A stretch of DNA of 64,000 bases from Vicugna pacos (taxonomy: Eukaryota; Chordata; Mammalia; Artiodactyla; Camelidae), in assembly GCF_048564905.1 (NCBI RefSeq), contig NC_133005.1, positions 31,923,501 through 31,987,500 on the forward strand, in the 5' to 3' direction. Numbering within the stretch: the stretch's first letter is position 1; every line of letters begins with the position of its first letter. This document shows positions 11,641 through 22,885 of the stretch, piece after piece. The notes beneath the pieces are model-generated. The model had not been told where the DNA came from, searched no databases, and saw only the letters and a program-made list of their open reading frames with translations. The position numbers and the translations under genes are program-made.

Positions 11641-11879
11641 GGAGTTGGGACAATAGCAGCATAAGAAGAGAATCCCAGGCTGCAGTCCCATCTTGCCCAG
11701 ACAAGGGTACCATGACATGGGGGAGGCAGAGAGAGGTCAAGGTTTCACACCAAAGCATGCTCTGATCAAGGAAACCAACTCAGGAGGTTTCCAGGGGATG
11801 GAGCGATGGTTTTACCTTCAAACGCACTGGGTGTCATTCTTCAGCGAGCATTAAGATGAACAGCTTCATTATTTCATTC

Positions 11880-12440
11880 ACTAAATTATGCTACATTAAA
11901 ATTTTAATCGGCGAACATAACACTGGAAAATGAGTACATCCATACACTGCTGTTTCCCAGTGTAAGCTGTCAAACCAGTTGTTTTTTTGTTTTGTTTTGT
12001 TTTTTGCAAAAGCAATATTGCAACACAAAGAAAAATCCATAAAGATGCTCATATTCTTTGGCCTACCAACTCTACCCCCAGGGAATTTATCCAAGGAGAT
12101 AATCTGGTTGAACAGAATAAAAATGTTCTCTTCTGAGGAACTCAATTGAGGTGTTAATTGTCGCATGCACAAAGGAAAGATGAAACAAAAACAAAAACAC
12201 CTGGAATTACCTAAATGAGGCCAGAGAGGGAGACTTTTTTTAAAAGGATGATTCACTTGATGAAATAGTATACAACAATTAAGCATTGTAACAAAGATTA
12301 CACAGCCTTTCAAAAGTGGATGGAGTGTCCAGCTCCCTGAAAGAAGCAGGAACAATGCACATTTTAATGGAAAAACACGTCAACGATACCTCAAGGTGAA
12401 CAAGAAGAAGAAAACTGAAAAAACCTGAATCAAAGCCAGT
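11880..12440 (+). repeat. Old L1M LINE, 3' part
   Basis: Blocks of the L1M 3' region are present in order: 'ctacccccagggaatttatcc', 'gcaaaagcaatattgcaac', 'acctggaattacctaaatga', 'gaaatagtatacaacaatt' and 'gaacaatgcacattttaatg'. Contains internal (TTTTG)- and (AAAAC)-like tracts. Confidence 0.65.
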
Positions 12441-13160
12441 GGGGTGGGAGGGAGGGGGCTACTTATTTCAAAAGTCCTTCCAAAACATTGTCATTAAATC
12501 GAGTTTTCAATTAAAATCTCCATCAGAAACAAGTGTTCTCTCTGAACACTGTAACAGAATGCCACCGAAACACAGGACGTTGGTTCACTGTAACTTTTTT
12601 TTAGCACTGCTAACGTTGCTTTTATTAACATATCAAATATTTAAAATAATCAGTTAACATTTTATGTGTTTTTAATTTTTTGAACATAAATTTATGTTAA
12701 AGGAAATTTGATTTTAGTCAAAATTTGATGTTTTAATTTCTAGTCTGATACAGTCATTTACATGTATGATTATTAAATACTTTTTAATGACAGCAAAATA
12801 CACATTTATACTAACATTTGACATGCTTGTTATACTGTAACTTTTAAGTGCAAGACAGAGCTGAATTTGGATATGTCTTCTGTGTTATATATTCCAGAAG
12901 CTTTCATATACAAATCCTACAGGTAAGCCTCAACTTTGAATAACAATGTGATATTGCATGATTTTACAATAACTTCCACCCCTCTCTTGCTGTGTGTGGG
13001 TGGGGAGAATTGGAAATTGCGTCTCACTCTGCTGAATGGGTGGAGGAGCAGCAGATGAGAAAAGAGGGGGAACCTTAGCTTCTCCCAACATGGTAAGATG
13101 GGGCCAAGGGGTACCCATGAAATCCACCACCTGGGAGAGGCACGGGCTGGTAGCACTCAC
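12441..13160. other. Unassigned AT-rich sequence beside the Ig-domain exon
   Basis: 12600-12900 is strongly AT-rich with no repeat I can name. 12980-13160 is more GC-rich and leads directly to the splice donor of the 175-nt exon. The region holds no further exon. Confidence 0.45.
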
Positions 13161-13335
13161 CTTTCACAATCAGCTCGGCATAGTTGGACACACCAGAGCC
13201 ACCATCAGAGCGGATCACACAGCGGTACTTGCTCACGCTCCTCTGGGCAGTGTCTGCCACACTGACTGTGGCCGAGAAGCGTCTGTGGTTGACCACGCGG
13301 GTGACCATGAGGGCCGTGTCCCGGCCATTCCATTG
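13161..13335 (-). CDS. PTPRT: PTPRT exon 6: second half of the Ig-like domain
   Basis: This 175-nt exon encodes 58 codons plus one base, starting [11 protein letters not shown] and ending [11 protein letters not shown]. It corresponds to about residues 229-286 of human PTPRT as I recall it, with no difference noticed. PTPRT is a type I receptor tyrosine phosphatase of the R2B family; its MAM-Ig-FNIII ectodomain mediates homophilic adhesion at cell contacts and the cytoplasmic phosphatase acts on junctional and signalling proteins. The YRC cysteine should pair with the FQC cysteine of the preceding exon to close the Ig fold. The acceptor on the minus strand reads CTGTCCTGCAG before 13335, and the donor GTGAGT begins at 13160. 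Phase is 0 in and 1 out. The related PTPRM sequence differs here (TTKRDAGKYRCMIRTEGG), which decides for PTPRT. Only this exon is present, so it is a partial CDS. Confidence 0.96.
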
Positions 13336-13839
13336 CTGCAGGACAGAGGAAGGAAGGGAGAAATCACATTATCACAAGCTCCTGGATGATCCCCAGTGTG
13401 GAGGCTCCACTGGTCCCCACGCCCCCAAGGGCCATGACTTTCCATAATAAGGAGTCTCCATGGCTGGTTTCTACAAGTGACATGATTTATGAATAAATTA
13501 CTAACACTAGTGAGCTGACTCAAGATGGTGGATGCCTTTCAGCAAGAAGAGAGGGCGCAGCCCCTTCTAAATACCTTGGCTCCTTGCTCCTCTGCGTCTG
13601 GGGTTGGCACTTAGCCCCTTAAGCTTCCTCCCATATTCCTTCATCTCTTAAGCAAAACTCGCAGGGTTTCCCCAAAGACAGACTCAGGCTGGTTCTTGAA
13701 AAGACAGTCCATGAAGTGACAATAAACAGCTGGTGCCCTGGTACCCCACCCACAGGCTCTAAGTACCCCCAACAGGGACCATTCTGTCCTCCTGGGCAGG
13801 GTATGGATGAGGGCTTTTCAACACCTCTCCTCCTAGGTA
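13336..13839. other. Unassigned intronic sequence upstream of exon 6
   Basis: Minus-strand polypyrimidine (CTTCCTTCCTCTGTCC) immediately precedes the acceptor. No repeat or second exon is recognisable. Confidence 0.45.
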
Positions 13840-14125
13840 GATGCTCCTTCCTCTTCCTGGAACCCTCCTGTCTGCCTGAAGATACTCCCTCTCCCTTAAA
13901 CAGCTCATCAGCATCTCCAGGAAGTTCCCCTGACTGTCACACCACCTCCTGGAAGCCCCTCACTCTCTTGTGTGTGATGCAAACTTCGCACACATTTTTG
14001 CCTGCAACCGTTTCCCACTGCTGACTGTGAGCTCCCCCAGCGCAGGACTTCATTCTTCATCTCCAGCACCCACCGTGCCCTGAAGCCTCCCAACTTGGTA
14101 AACATTCCTAGAATCAACATGAGCA
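13840..14125 (+). repeat. L2 LINE 3' end
   Basis: Forward L2 blocks: 'ctccaggaagttcccctgac', 'tgctgactgtgagctccccc', 'catctccagcacccaccgtg'. This is the L2 coding 3' end plus 3' UTR. Confidence 0.75.
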
Positions 14126-14199
14126 CAGTATTTTTGTCTTGACCATCCTGAATCTTAGATGCGATACTCTGAATCTGAGTAAGACCCTTCCCACAGTAG

Positions 14200-14340
14200 C
14201 AAGTTACAATAACTGGGAAGGCACATGCATGAGGATGTAGTTTGAGTGAATACTTATTAGGCCCCTGATACGTGCCAGGGCCTGGGTCTTAGCTGTGTTT
14301 GAGGTGTGTATTATTGCTGCTCCTCTTAGAAGAATTCCAA
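14200..14340 (-). repeat. MIR SINE, fragment
   Basis: Inverse MIR: 'cctgatacgtgccagggcct' and a degraded 'attattgctgctcctcttag' core. Confidence 0.5.
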
Positions 14341-14659
14341 CATCAGCGAGGCTGGATAAATATGCAGAGCATTAAGTTTCCTATTCAGGTTTTCCAGCTT
14401 TAAGCCAAGTATTCTTTTCACTGAGACCTTCTCTTCACTGCCTGCCTTAATGTAATTTTTTCCCTAAAAGTAAAATTGAGTATTTTAATTGTCTGGTCAG
14501 ATTTAGGGAAACCTTATGATTTATGAGTTTTCCCGTGCCCTGAGTCTTCCGAGATGTGATCTTCATCGCTTCCCGTGCAAAATAAACAGTTTTACCACAT
14601 GCATGACCTACTTTCACCCACATCATCTTGACCACCCTCTTCAGGGGCGTGTCGGGACA

Positions 14660-14950
14660 GGGACACAAGGCGGGGTAGATATGGGGTGGGGAGAAGGCGG
14701 TGGGGAGGCACAAGTTGGGAGTTAGAGATTTGCAGATGCTAACAGATATATAAAGAATAAACAACAAGTATATACTGTGTAGCACAGGGAACTATATTCA
14801 TTATCTTGTAGTAACTTATGGTGAAAGAGAATATGAAAATAAATATATATTTGTTCCTAGATGACTGAATCATTGTGCTGTACACCAAAAATTGACATAT
14901 TGTAAATAGACTATACTTCAATAAAAATATATATTTAAAAAAAGAAAAGA
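14660..14950 (+). mobile_element. L1 LINE, 5'-truncated 3' end
   Basis: The element carries the L1 3'-UTR blocks 'gtagcacagggaactatatt', 'gtacaccaaaaattgacata' and 'actatacttcaataaaaata', ending in an A-rich tail. It resembles the youngest L1 tails elsewhere in the window, more diverged than the copy at 40627-41423. Confidence 0.85.
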
Positions 14951-15639
14951 AGGGGTAGAGCCACTGTGCTCAGCTAAACGAAGCCAATGAGGTGGGACAG
15001 CAGGGAGGGCAGCGATCAGGAAACCAAGAAACACAAAGTAACCGGGGCCTCCATAAGACTTGCTCCGGACTGGACAGATTGCAGGTGACGATCTTCCTCT
15101 TTTTCACTTTTTGGCATTCTTTAGGCTTTCTGCCTCAAACATGTATTGATTTTCCACTTGAAAATAATAAAACAAGTGGTACTTTCCAAAAGCCATGGCA
15201 GTATGAGAGGCAGCCCCAACCCCCTCACCTTCCAGAAACTAAGCAGCATCACCAGACAAAACCCAACGAAGGAAAAGGAAGGGGGGAAGCCTTAGGGCCA
15301 ACACGGCCAACCAACTGCCTCGTACCCCGACCCACTTTTGCAAAATAAGGTACAACTTGACCAAAATATGAGATCTGACCAAACACCCAGTACAATTCCC
15401 TTTCCCAAAAGAGTTCAATGAGGGAGTAGAGGAAATTCTGGCAAACGCCGGGAATGTGTCCTGATTTGAGGAAGAGGTGGCTGAATGTGTGGGAGGGGCT
15501 GGGAAAAGATGCAGTCCCCAGAAGGAACCCACCTTCCTCACTGCTGAGCAAGGCCTCCCAAGGCCACTGTGGTAGGAAGGGAGTGATGAGGCTCTGCGTA
15601 GGTATTTTCTAACCTGATTTATTTGTAACATAATAAGCA
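14951..15639. other. Unassigned intronic sequence
   Basis: No exon or clear repeat; the open frames at 15239-15640 on the minus strand give no recognisable protein. Confidence 0.4.
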
Positions 15640-15845
15640 CTGTTGTCTTTCTTTTTTAAGCTAAGAGTGACTAAGCTAAGTGTTTTACGTGTCTTCTCCT
15701 TAATTTCTCACGAAATTCTATCAGGTGGGCACACTTACTATCTCCATTGTATAAATGAGGAAGCTGAAGCTCAGAGAAGTGAAACCACCCACCTAAGGTT
15801 GCACAGCCTGGAAGCGGCAGAGCTGGGATTTTAGTTGCAGGGCAC
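15640..15845 (-). repeat. MIR SINE
   Basis: Inverse MIR core 'tgtataaatgaggaagctga', 'aggttgcacagcctggaag' and 'ggcagagctgggattttag'. Confidence 0.85.
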
Positions 15846-17164
15846 CCAGTTTAGAGCCTGTCCTGAAAACACCCTGTATGTTGCGGGGTAACTACCCTCC
15901 CATCACTCATCTCCATTCAGCACCTTCATTCCCTGGGTAACAGGCATGAAGAGGATCTAACTACTTACTGCCAGTGTTTTAACTAGGACACACACACAAA
16001 GGCAAAGATGGGGATGGAGAGAGGTTTGTTGTATAGGAGGTGTGGGGGGTAAGCAAAATGCATCTATTCCAACCAAACAGACAGCTCATGAGACCCAGAG
16101 CTCTCCCTCCAACATCCAACTCTTTGAATACAGAAGGAGAGACCATGAGCAATGGAAACCCATGGGATCTACGGAACACGGGCTCAGAGGAGAGTGGACA
16201 AGGAAAAGTATGAGGAAAGAAAAGACTTCTTGAGGGACTAAGAGAAGAATTATAGTAAACAATGCCTTTGGCAGAATCCAAAACAGCATTCGAAGTGAAC
16301 AGCAGAATCAGCATTGCAGAAAATCAGTGACCTGGAGGACAGGCTTGGGGGAAAAAAAGAGAATCCAGATAGCAAAGAAAGCCCGAGATAAAAAGAACTG
16401 GAGAGAGAAAAATCGATAAAGAAAACAGAGACAGGACGCCTAACTCCCAGATAAACAGCTGGGGTCCTGAGGAAGAAAACTAAATGAATAGAACACAAAT
16501 CCTATCCCCAGATCCACTAGGTCACTACATTTAAATAAAACCTAAATCTTCAGATTGAAATGGCCCACTAGCTACTGGATCAAAGTTATGAAGACCAGAA
16601 TAACTGAGCTGCATGTTCATAAAAATATTGAATGTTAAGGATAAGGAAGTATAATTATTATTTTGATTTCTTGAATATGTGTAAGCATCTTTGACTGTCC
16701 TTTACAATTGGGTTACTGTATTCTGTTGATTTTTACTTCGTAGTTGGCTTTATTCCTTTGATACCTATGTAAGTTTAAAAAGCTAAAGATCTCATCTGTT
16801 CTTAGAAACAATTAGTACATATATGTAAACTAAAACAAAATGTGCAGTATACTGTATATATGTATTTACATGCAATATAATGTGTATGTGCAGTCGACCT
16901 GTAATAATTCTACCTAACAAAACTGAAAAAGTAGAAAAACATAAGAATAAAAATCCAAGCGGGAAAAACATGCCAATAAATAAATAAGCAAACCAATCTG
17001 ATATAAAACCCCCCAACTGCAACTGTTTTCAAATTCAAGGCAATCTCTCCCAGATGTGGCAGATCCCTGGTGGTCCCAGGAGGCTACAGTTACTTGGGAA
17101 ACTGGGGAGAAGGCAGAAGGGGAGCGGACAGAAAGGCAGGATAGGGGCTGATAAGAAAACGAAC
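15846..17164. other. Unassigned intronic sequence, partly AT-rich
   Basis: 16540-17000 is AT-rich, with a patch of TATA-like sequence near 16820-16880. Frames here (for example 16792-17022 on the minus strand) are hydrophobic only because of the base composition. No exon or clear repeat. Confidence 0.4.
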
Positions 17165-17345
17165 GCACGTGAGTACCCAGCGTGTGCAACCTGGGGCCGG
17201 CGATATCATTTCTCTGAGCTTGTTTCCTCATTTACACGAAGGATTTGATACTGGTGCTTGCTTTGCAGAGTTACTGTGACGCATAAATGAGAAGGCATGT
17301 AAAACGTTTAGCACATGAGGGCATGCTCTGGTGTTAGTGGAGCTC
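17165..17345 (+). repeat. MIR SINE, degraded
   Basis: Forward MIR blocks: 'cttgtttcctcatttacacg', 'gttactgtgacgcataaatg' and 'aaacgtttagcacatgagg'. Confidence 0.6.
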
Positions 17346-17394
17346 TTGAAATTAACCATGAAATTAGCCAGTGAAGGAAGGTAAGCAGGCTCAG

Positions 17395-17836
17395 GGCCCC
17401 TCCAAGACGTCCACATCCTAATTCCTGGAACCTGTTGAATACGTCACCTTACGTGGCAAAAGGGACTCTGAAGATACAATGAAGGATTCTGAGATGGGGA
17501 AGATAACCTGAATTATCCAAGAGGACTTATATGCAGAAAAGGAAGGCCAGAGGGTCAGAGTCAGAGCAGGAGATGTGGTGACAGAAGCAGAGGTCAGAGG
17601 AACGTAACTGACAGCTTCGCGGTGGAGGAGGGAGCCACAAGCCCAGGCATGTGGGGCAGCCTCCAGGGCCTAGAAAAGGGAAGGGGCTAGGTTCTCCTCT
17701 AGAGCCTCCAGAAGCCAACACCTTGATTTTAGCCCAGTGAGACCCATTTCTGACCTCTGATCTCCACAACTATAAATAAACTTTTGTTGTTTTAAGTCAC
17801 TAAGTTTGTGAAATGTCAGCAATGAGAAATTAACAC
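17395..17836 (+). mobile_element. Solo LTR fossil, ERVL-MaLR (MLT1-type)
   Basis: Recognised by the block order 'gacgtccacatcctaattcc', 'gtggcaaaagggactctgaa', 'ccttgattttagcccagtga' and 'taagtcactaagtttgtg'. Solo LTR, with no internal region beside it. Divergence suggests a pre- or early-eutherian insertion. Non-coding and long inactive. Confidence 0.85.
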
Positions 17837-19669
17837 AAAAAGCAAAGGACTAAATGCAAAGCATTAATGTTTCACATTTAGTTTAAATTTTATTTTGGTA
17901 TCTCCTCCACTATTATTTAAGTTTTCTTCTTTATGATGTCAGATTCCAGCAGGTCCAGAGAGGATTCAGTGCATCTCCCTGGATGATTTACATTTTCCTC
18001 TCTAGCTCCTGAAACACCAGGCTTTCTCCCACGGAAGGATAGGAAATTGCAGGTTGTCTTATAAAATTGCTGGAAAATAGGCCTTTCGATAATCACACTT
18101 GTCATATTGGGAGCAAGCAACAGCAGGACAGGGACAGACAGGAGAGCCCAGAGCCATGGTAGGAAACAGTGCTGTGATGGACCACGGGCAAGGAGGAATG
18201 GAGTTTAAGTTCAGGAGGATGAGCCCAGCCAGAAGGGAAAGCAGGTGCTCAAGGTCATGGCACCTGGACAGTCACTCAGGGGACCCAGAAGCAGAGATTA
18301 GGAGGGGTTGTAGAAGACCAGGGATGGTAAGAGGCTCAGATGCCAGAATTCTGCAACAGCATAAGAAGGGATTTAAGCAGAGAGAACCAAGTGCCAGTCA
18401 CTGTCTCAGCCCCAGACAGAGGAGAAGAGAAAATACAAGGGGAGAAAACAAAGGGAGGTTTCATTAAGCAGGAAACGATCCAGAAACCCAAGCCTACAGG
18501 CAACGAGAAGGCTGGAGGGCGCACAGGGAGGGGTGGCAGAGGGGCGGTGCCAGGTTTTTGAAGTGGACCACAGCCCAGTGACAAGGTGAGAGAGTAAACC
18601 TTCCCAGCCATGACGTCGGGTGCCATGGAAGTGCACAGGGATGCAGATGCTAGGACGCTAGGAAAGAGGAGCAGGATGGTGAAGGGAAGTCAAAGCCCCA
18701 GGAAAAGCCAGAGACAAGTGTGACATGGATGATGCACGTGCAAGCCTGTGGAAGAGTCTATGAGACCGCTGGGCCCATGTCACCACTTTCGCTTGTTGGA
18801 AATCTTCTTTTGGCTCCTGTAATATTTTCCAGCCATTAAGTATATCCTTCCTTTGAAAGCTCAGGGCACGTGTCCTTTACTCCTATGGCAAGTTTTTCAG
18901 AACTATGTCTGTTGTTCTAAAAAGAATCATCTTCTAGCCCCTCTGAGTTTATGGATCAACTGAATAAACTTCCCAGTGGGCACTGAGAAAAGTGTCTTAA
19001 GTTGGGCTCCCTGGAAGCAGAATCTGAGACCTGGTGATTCACTGAGTGCTCTCTGGAGAAAGGGGGTGAAAGTCAGGGTGAGGGAAAAAGTGGATCATAG
19101 ATGTGGTAGAAACTGGGGTCTGGCTTCAGCCTGATTCCACGGAGCTCCAGAGCATGAAGTGCCCCAGAGTCGATCCCACCAGAAGGCAAGAAGCCAGCTT
19201 CTGTATTCCAACCAGTCAGTCATTGGTCATGGCCAGGTGGGGGAGGAGAAAACTGTTTCAAAGGCACAGTTTCCTGAGGAAGGAGGATTTGTGAGCTTAT
19301 AGCAGCTAACATGCACAGTGCCCTGCGGTGTGGGTCACTGGCTCATAAAGGACGCTTTGATCCATTCTACCCAGCACTTTTCTATCTCTGCCTCGTCCTC
19401 TGGTACATTACACAGAGGGTCTCCTGAAATCCCACGCCAGGGCCTTGAGATTTGCTGGTTGTCTGCTCCTGAATCTATGTTAAAAAAAAATGGGGCTTGG
19501 AACTGACTTCCATAGGACACCAACGATGTGGGAAACTCAAGCACTCCTGCAATAATGCACTGCTTCCACTGAAAAACCAATATATCCTTCACGAATAAAG
19601 TCCCACAACTGAGTTTGATAAATATTCTGTTCAATGGAACAGGACTTGTCTGAGCATTTATTAAGTAAA
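17837..19669. other. Unassigned intronic sequence
   Basis: 19000-19270 ('gttgggctccctggaagcag' onward) resembles an old LTR-derived repeat in inverse orientation but I could not name the family. The open frames at 18099-18467 (+) and 18336-18626 (-) encode nothing recognisable. Confidence 0.4.
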
Positions 19670-19765
19670 AGTCACATTAACATGTTCGAGGGCTCAGTCT
19701 GTGCCAGGCACTGTGCTAACGGGCTTACAAGGCACAGGTCACTTAATCCTCCTAAAATCCCTGTG
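19670..19765 (-). repeat. MIR SINE, 3'-side fragment
   Basis: Inverse MIR: 'gtgccaggcactgtgctaac' followed by 'cacttaatcctcctaaaatc'. Cut off by the MER5A that follows. Confidence 0.65.
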
Positions 19766-19860
19766 ACAGTCCTTCTCAAAGGGTGATTCCCAGACCAGCA
19801 GCATCAGCAACACCTGGGAACCTGAGAGACAGGTTAGTTGTAATGAGAATTCCAGGGCTG
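19766..19860 (+). mobile_element. MER5A (hAT-Charlie) fragment
   Basis: 'ccttctcaaagggtgattcc', 'cagaccagcagcatcagca' and 'acacctgggaacctgag' match the left half of MER5A. Confidence 0.7.
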
Positions 19861-20162
19861 ATATCCATTTGTGGACGCTGGTTACTGGGGATGGCAGTCT
19901 GAGTTGTTTTCTCCCCTTTCCTTAATCTATTATTAATCGTGCTGGAAATGTACTCATTATTTAAAACAAAACAGAAAATGAGAGTGTGTGGAGTGCGGAA
20001 GGTATCATTTCTGCCTAGAAGAATTTACCAGCTGGGTTCAGATTCCAACCAAACAGCAAATAGGGCAAAACATAAACATAAAGTCAAGGACTGAAACAGC
20101 ATCCTTCACAGAGGAAAATAGGGTCAGCAGGGAATGAGCAATGCCACTGGAATAACCTAGAG

Positions 20163-20299
20163 CAGAGGCTCTCAAAGTGTGCCCCCCTCCAGACCCACTG
20201 CATTATCATCCCCTGGGAACTTGTGAGAAATGCAACATTTCTGGTCCCACCCCGGACCTAATAAATCAGGAACTCTACAGGGGGAGCCATGCCATTTTT
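20163..20299 (+). mobile_element. MER5A, left part, split by a LINE-1 composite
   Basis: Starts cagaggctctcaaagtgtg and continues 'catcccctgggaacttgtga', 'cccaccccggacctaataa'. It breaks off at the insertion, and the missing right part resumes at 26010. The 15-bp target-site duplication agccatgccattttt occupies 20285-20299. Confidence 0.85.
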
Positions 20300-20699
20300 T
20301 TTTTTATTGGTAAGTTTCATTTGGAAATTTGGGACTTTATTTTTTAAACTGAAGTACACTCAATTACAATGTGTCAATTTCTGGTGTACAGCACAATGTC
20401 CCAGTCATGTATATACACACATATGTTCATTTTCATATTCTTTTTCATTAAAGATTATTACAAGATATTGAACATAGTTCCCTGTGCTATAAAGAAGAAA
20501 CTTTTTTGAAAATCTGCTTTTATATATAGTAGCTAACATTTGTAAATCTCAAACTCCCAAATTTATCCCTTCCCACCCCCTTTCCCCAGTAACCATTAGA
20601 TTGTTTACTATATCTGAGAGTCTGCTTCTGTTTTGTAGATGAGTTCATAGTGTCTTTTTTTTTTTTTTTAGAGTTCACATACAAGTGATATCATATGGT

Positions 20700-22660
20700 A
20701 TTTCTTTCTTTTTCTGGCTTTCTTCATTTAGAATGACATTTTCCAGATCTATCCATTTTGCTGTAAATGGCATTATTTTATTCCTTTTTATGGCTGAGTA
20801 GTATTTCACTGTATAAAAATACCACAACTTCTTTATCCAGTCATTTGTCTATGGACATTTAGGTTGCTTCCCGGTCTTGGCTACTGTATGTAGTGCTGCT
20901 ATGAACATTGCCATGCATGTATCTTTTTGAATTAGAGTTCCCATCAGATATATACTCAGAAGTGAGACTGCTGGATCATATGGTAGGTCTATTTTTGGTT
21001 TTTTGAGGATTCTCCATACTGTTTTCCATAATGGCTGCACCAAACTACATTCCCAACAGCAGCAGTGTAGAAGGGTTCCCTTTCTCCACACCCTCTCCAG
21101 CATTTATCTTTTATGGACTTTTGAATGATGGTGATTCTGACTGGTGTGAGGTGGATTTCTCATTGTAGTTTTGATTTGCATTTCTCTGATAATTAGTAAT
21201 ATTCAGCATTTTTTCATGTGTCTACTGGCCATTTGTATGTCTTTATTGGAGAACTGCTTGTTTAGGTCCTCTGCCTGTATTTGGATTGGGTTGTTTGTTT
21301 TTTTGTTATTAAGTTGTATGAGCTGTTAATATATTTTGGAAATTAAGCCTTTATTTTGGAAATTAAGCCTTTGTCAGTCAAATCATTTGCAAATATTTTC
21401 TCCCATTCCGTAGGTTGTCATTTTGTTTTGCTTACGGCTTCCTTTGCTGTACAAAAGCTTATAAGTTTAATTAGGTCCCATTTGTTTATTTTTTTGCTCT
21501 TATTTCCATTCCCTGGGTATTCTGCCCTAGGAAAACATTGCTAAGATTCATGTCAGAGAATGGTTTGCCTATGTTTTCTTCTAGATTTGTCGTGTCTTGT
21601 CTTATATTTAAGTCTTTAAGCCATTTTGAATTTATTTTTGTGTATGGAGTGAGGGAGTGTTCTAACTTCATTGATTTCATGCTGCTGTCCAGTCTACCCA
21701 ACACCACTTGCTGAAGAGACTGTCTTTTCTCCATTTATATTCTTGCCTCCTTTGTCAAAGATTAATTGACCATAAGTCTGTGGATTTATTTCTGGGCTCT
21801 CTGTTCTGTTCCATTGACCCATATGTCTGTTTTTATGCCAATACCGTGCTGTTTTGATTACTGTAGCTCTGGGAAGAAGAGAAGTCTAGAACAGTTATTC
21901 CTCCAGCTTCATTCTTTTTCTTCAATATTGCTTTGGCAATTCTGGGTCTTTTGTGATTCCATATAAATTTTAGGATTGTTTGTCTAGTTCTAGAAAAAAA
22001 AAAAGTGTCCTGGGTAATTTGATAGGGATTGCATTAAATCTGCAGAATGCCTGGGGCAGTATGGCCATTTTAACAATATTGATTCTTCCAATCCAAGAGC
22101 ATGGGATATCTTTCCATTTCTTTAAGTCATCTTTAATTTCCTTAATCAATGTTTTGTAGTTCTCCATGTATAAGTCTTTCATCTCCTTGATCAAATTTAT
22201 TCCCAAGCATTTTATTGTTTTGGATGCAATTTTAAAAGAGTTTGTTTCTTTCTTTTCCTACTAATTCATTATTAGTGTAAAGAAATGCAACTGATTTTTG
22301 TATGTTAATCTTGTATCCTGCTACCTTGCCGAATTCTTTCATCAGCCCTAGTAGTTTGTGTGGAGCTTTTGTGGTTTTCTATATATAGTATCATGTCATC
22401 CACATAGTGACAATTTTTACCTCTTCTCTTTCAATTTGGATCCCTTTTATTCCTTTTTCTTGCCTGACTGTTGTGGCTAGGACTTCGAAGACTATGTTGA
22501 ATAGAAGTGGTGAGAGTGGGCTCTCTTGTCTTGTTCCAGATTTTAGTAGGAAGGCTTTCAGTTTTTCACTGTTGAGTACTCTGCTGGCTGTAGGTTTGTC
22601 GTAGATTTTATTATGTTGAGATATGCTCCCTCTCTACCCACTTTGGTAAGAGTATCAGAA
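20700..22660 (-). pseudogene. L1 ORF2 remnant (late RT region to C-terminus)
   Basis: Minus-strand peptides match L1 ORF2p: [20 protein letters not shown] and [11 protein letters not shown] (around 22000-22200), PYTKINSKWLKDLNI (around 21600), and near the end [20 protein letters not shown] and DTCMAMFIAALHTVAK (around 20850-21100). These cover the late reverse-transcriptase, the connection region and the cysteine-rich C-terminus. In LINE-1 this protein performs target-primed reverse transcription. The frame is interrupted, and the endonuclease domain and early RT are missing. Confidence 0.85.
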
Positions 22661-22885
22661 ACGCATGTTTGTTTACTCTTTCAAAAAACCAGTTCTTGGT
22701 TTGATTGATACTTTCTATTGTTTTCTTGATCTCTCTTTTATTTATTTCCTCCCTGATCTTCATTATTTCTTTCCTTCTGCTGACTTTTAGGTTTGTTTGC
22801 TCTTCTTTTTCTAATTCTTTTAGGTGATAGGTTAGGTTGTTTATTTGAGATTGTTCTTCTTTTTTGAGAAATCAGCTGAAAGCCT
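22661..22885 (-). pseudogene. L1 ORF2 segment between endonuclease and RT
   Basis: The minus strand encodes peptides such as KKTIESINQTKNWFF, the linker that normally follows the endonuclease in ORF2p. It is bordered on both sides by deletions, joining ORF1 sequence upstream and late RT sequence downstream. Confidence 0.75.

Larger units (their letters stand above)
1..13160 (-). other. PTPRT: PTPRT intron 6 (5' part of the intron, open at the window edge)
   Basis: This intron begins at the donor right next to the Ig-domain exon. On the minus strand, 13160-13155 reads GTGAGT. The intron continues beyond base 1, so its acceptor is not in view. It carries MIR and L2 relics, one MER20, one ancient DNA transposon and an L1M remnant, listed separately. 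No other exon of PTPRT could be found in it; the next expected exon would encode the start of the first fibronectin type III repeat (EPP...). Confidence 0.85.

Noticed and set aside
13036-13523. Open frames on both strands around PTPRT exon 6
   Set aside because: They overlap the 175-nt exon and read through its splice sites into intron. Only the minus-strand frame inside 13161-13335 is coding.
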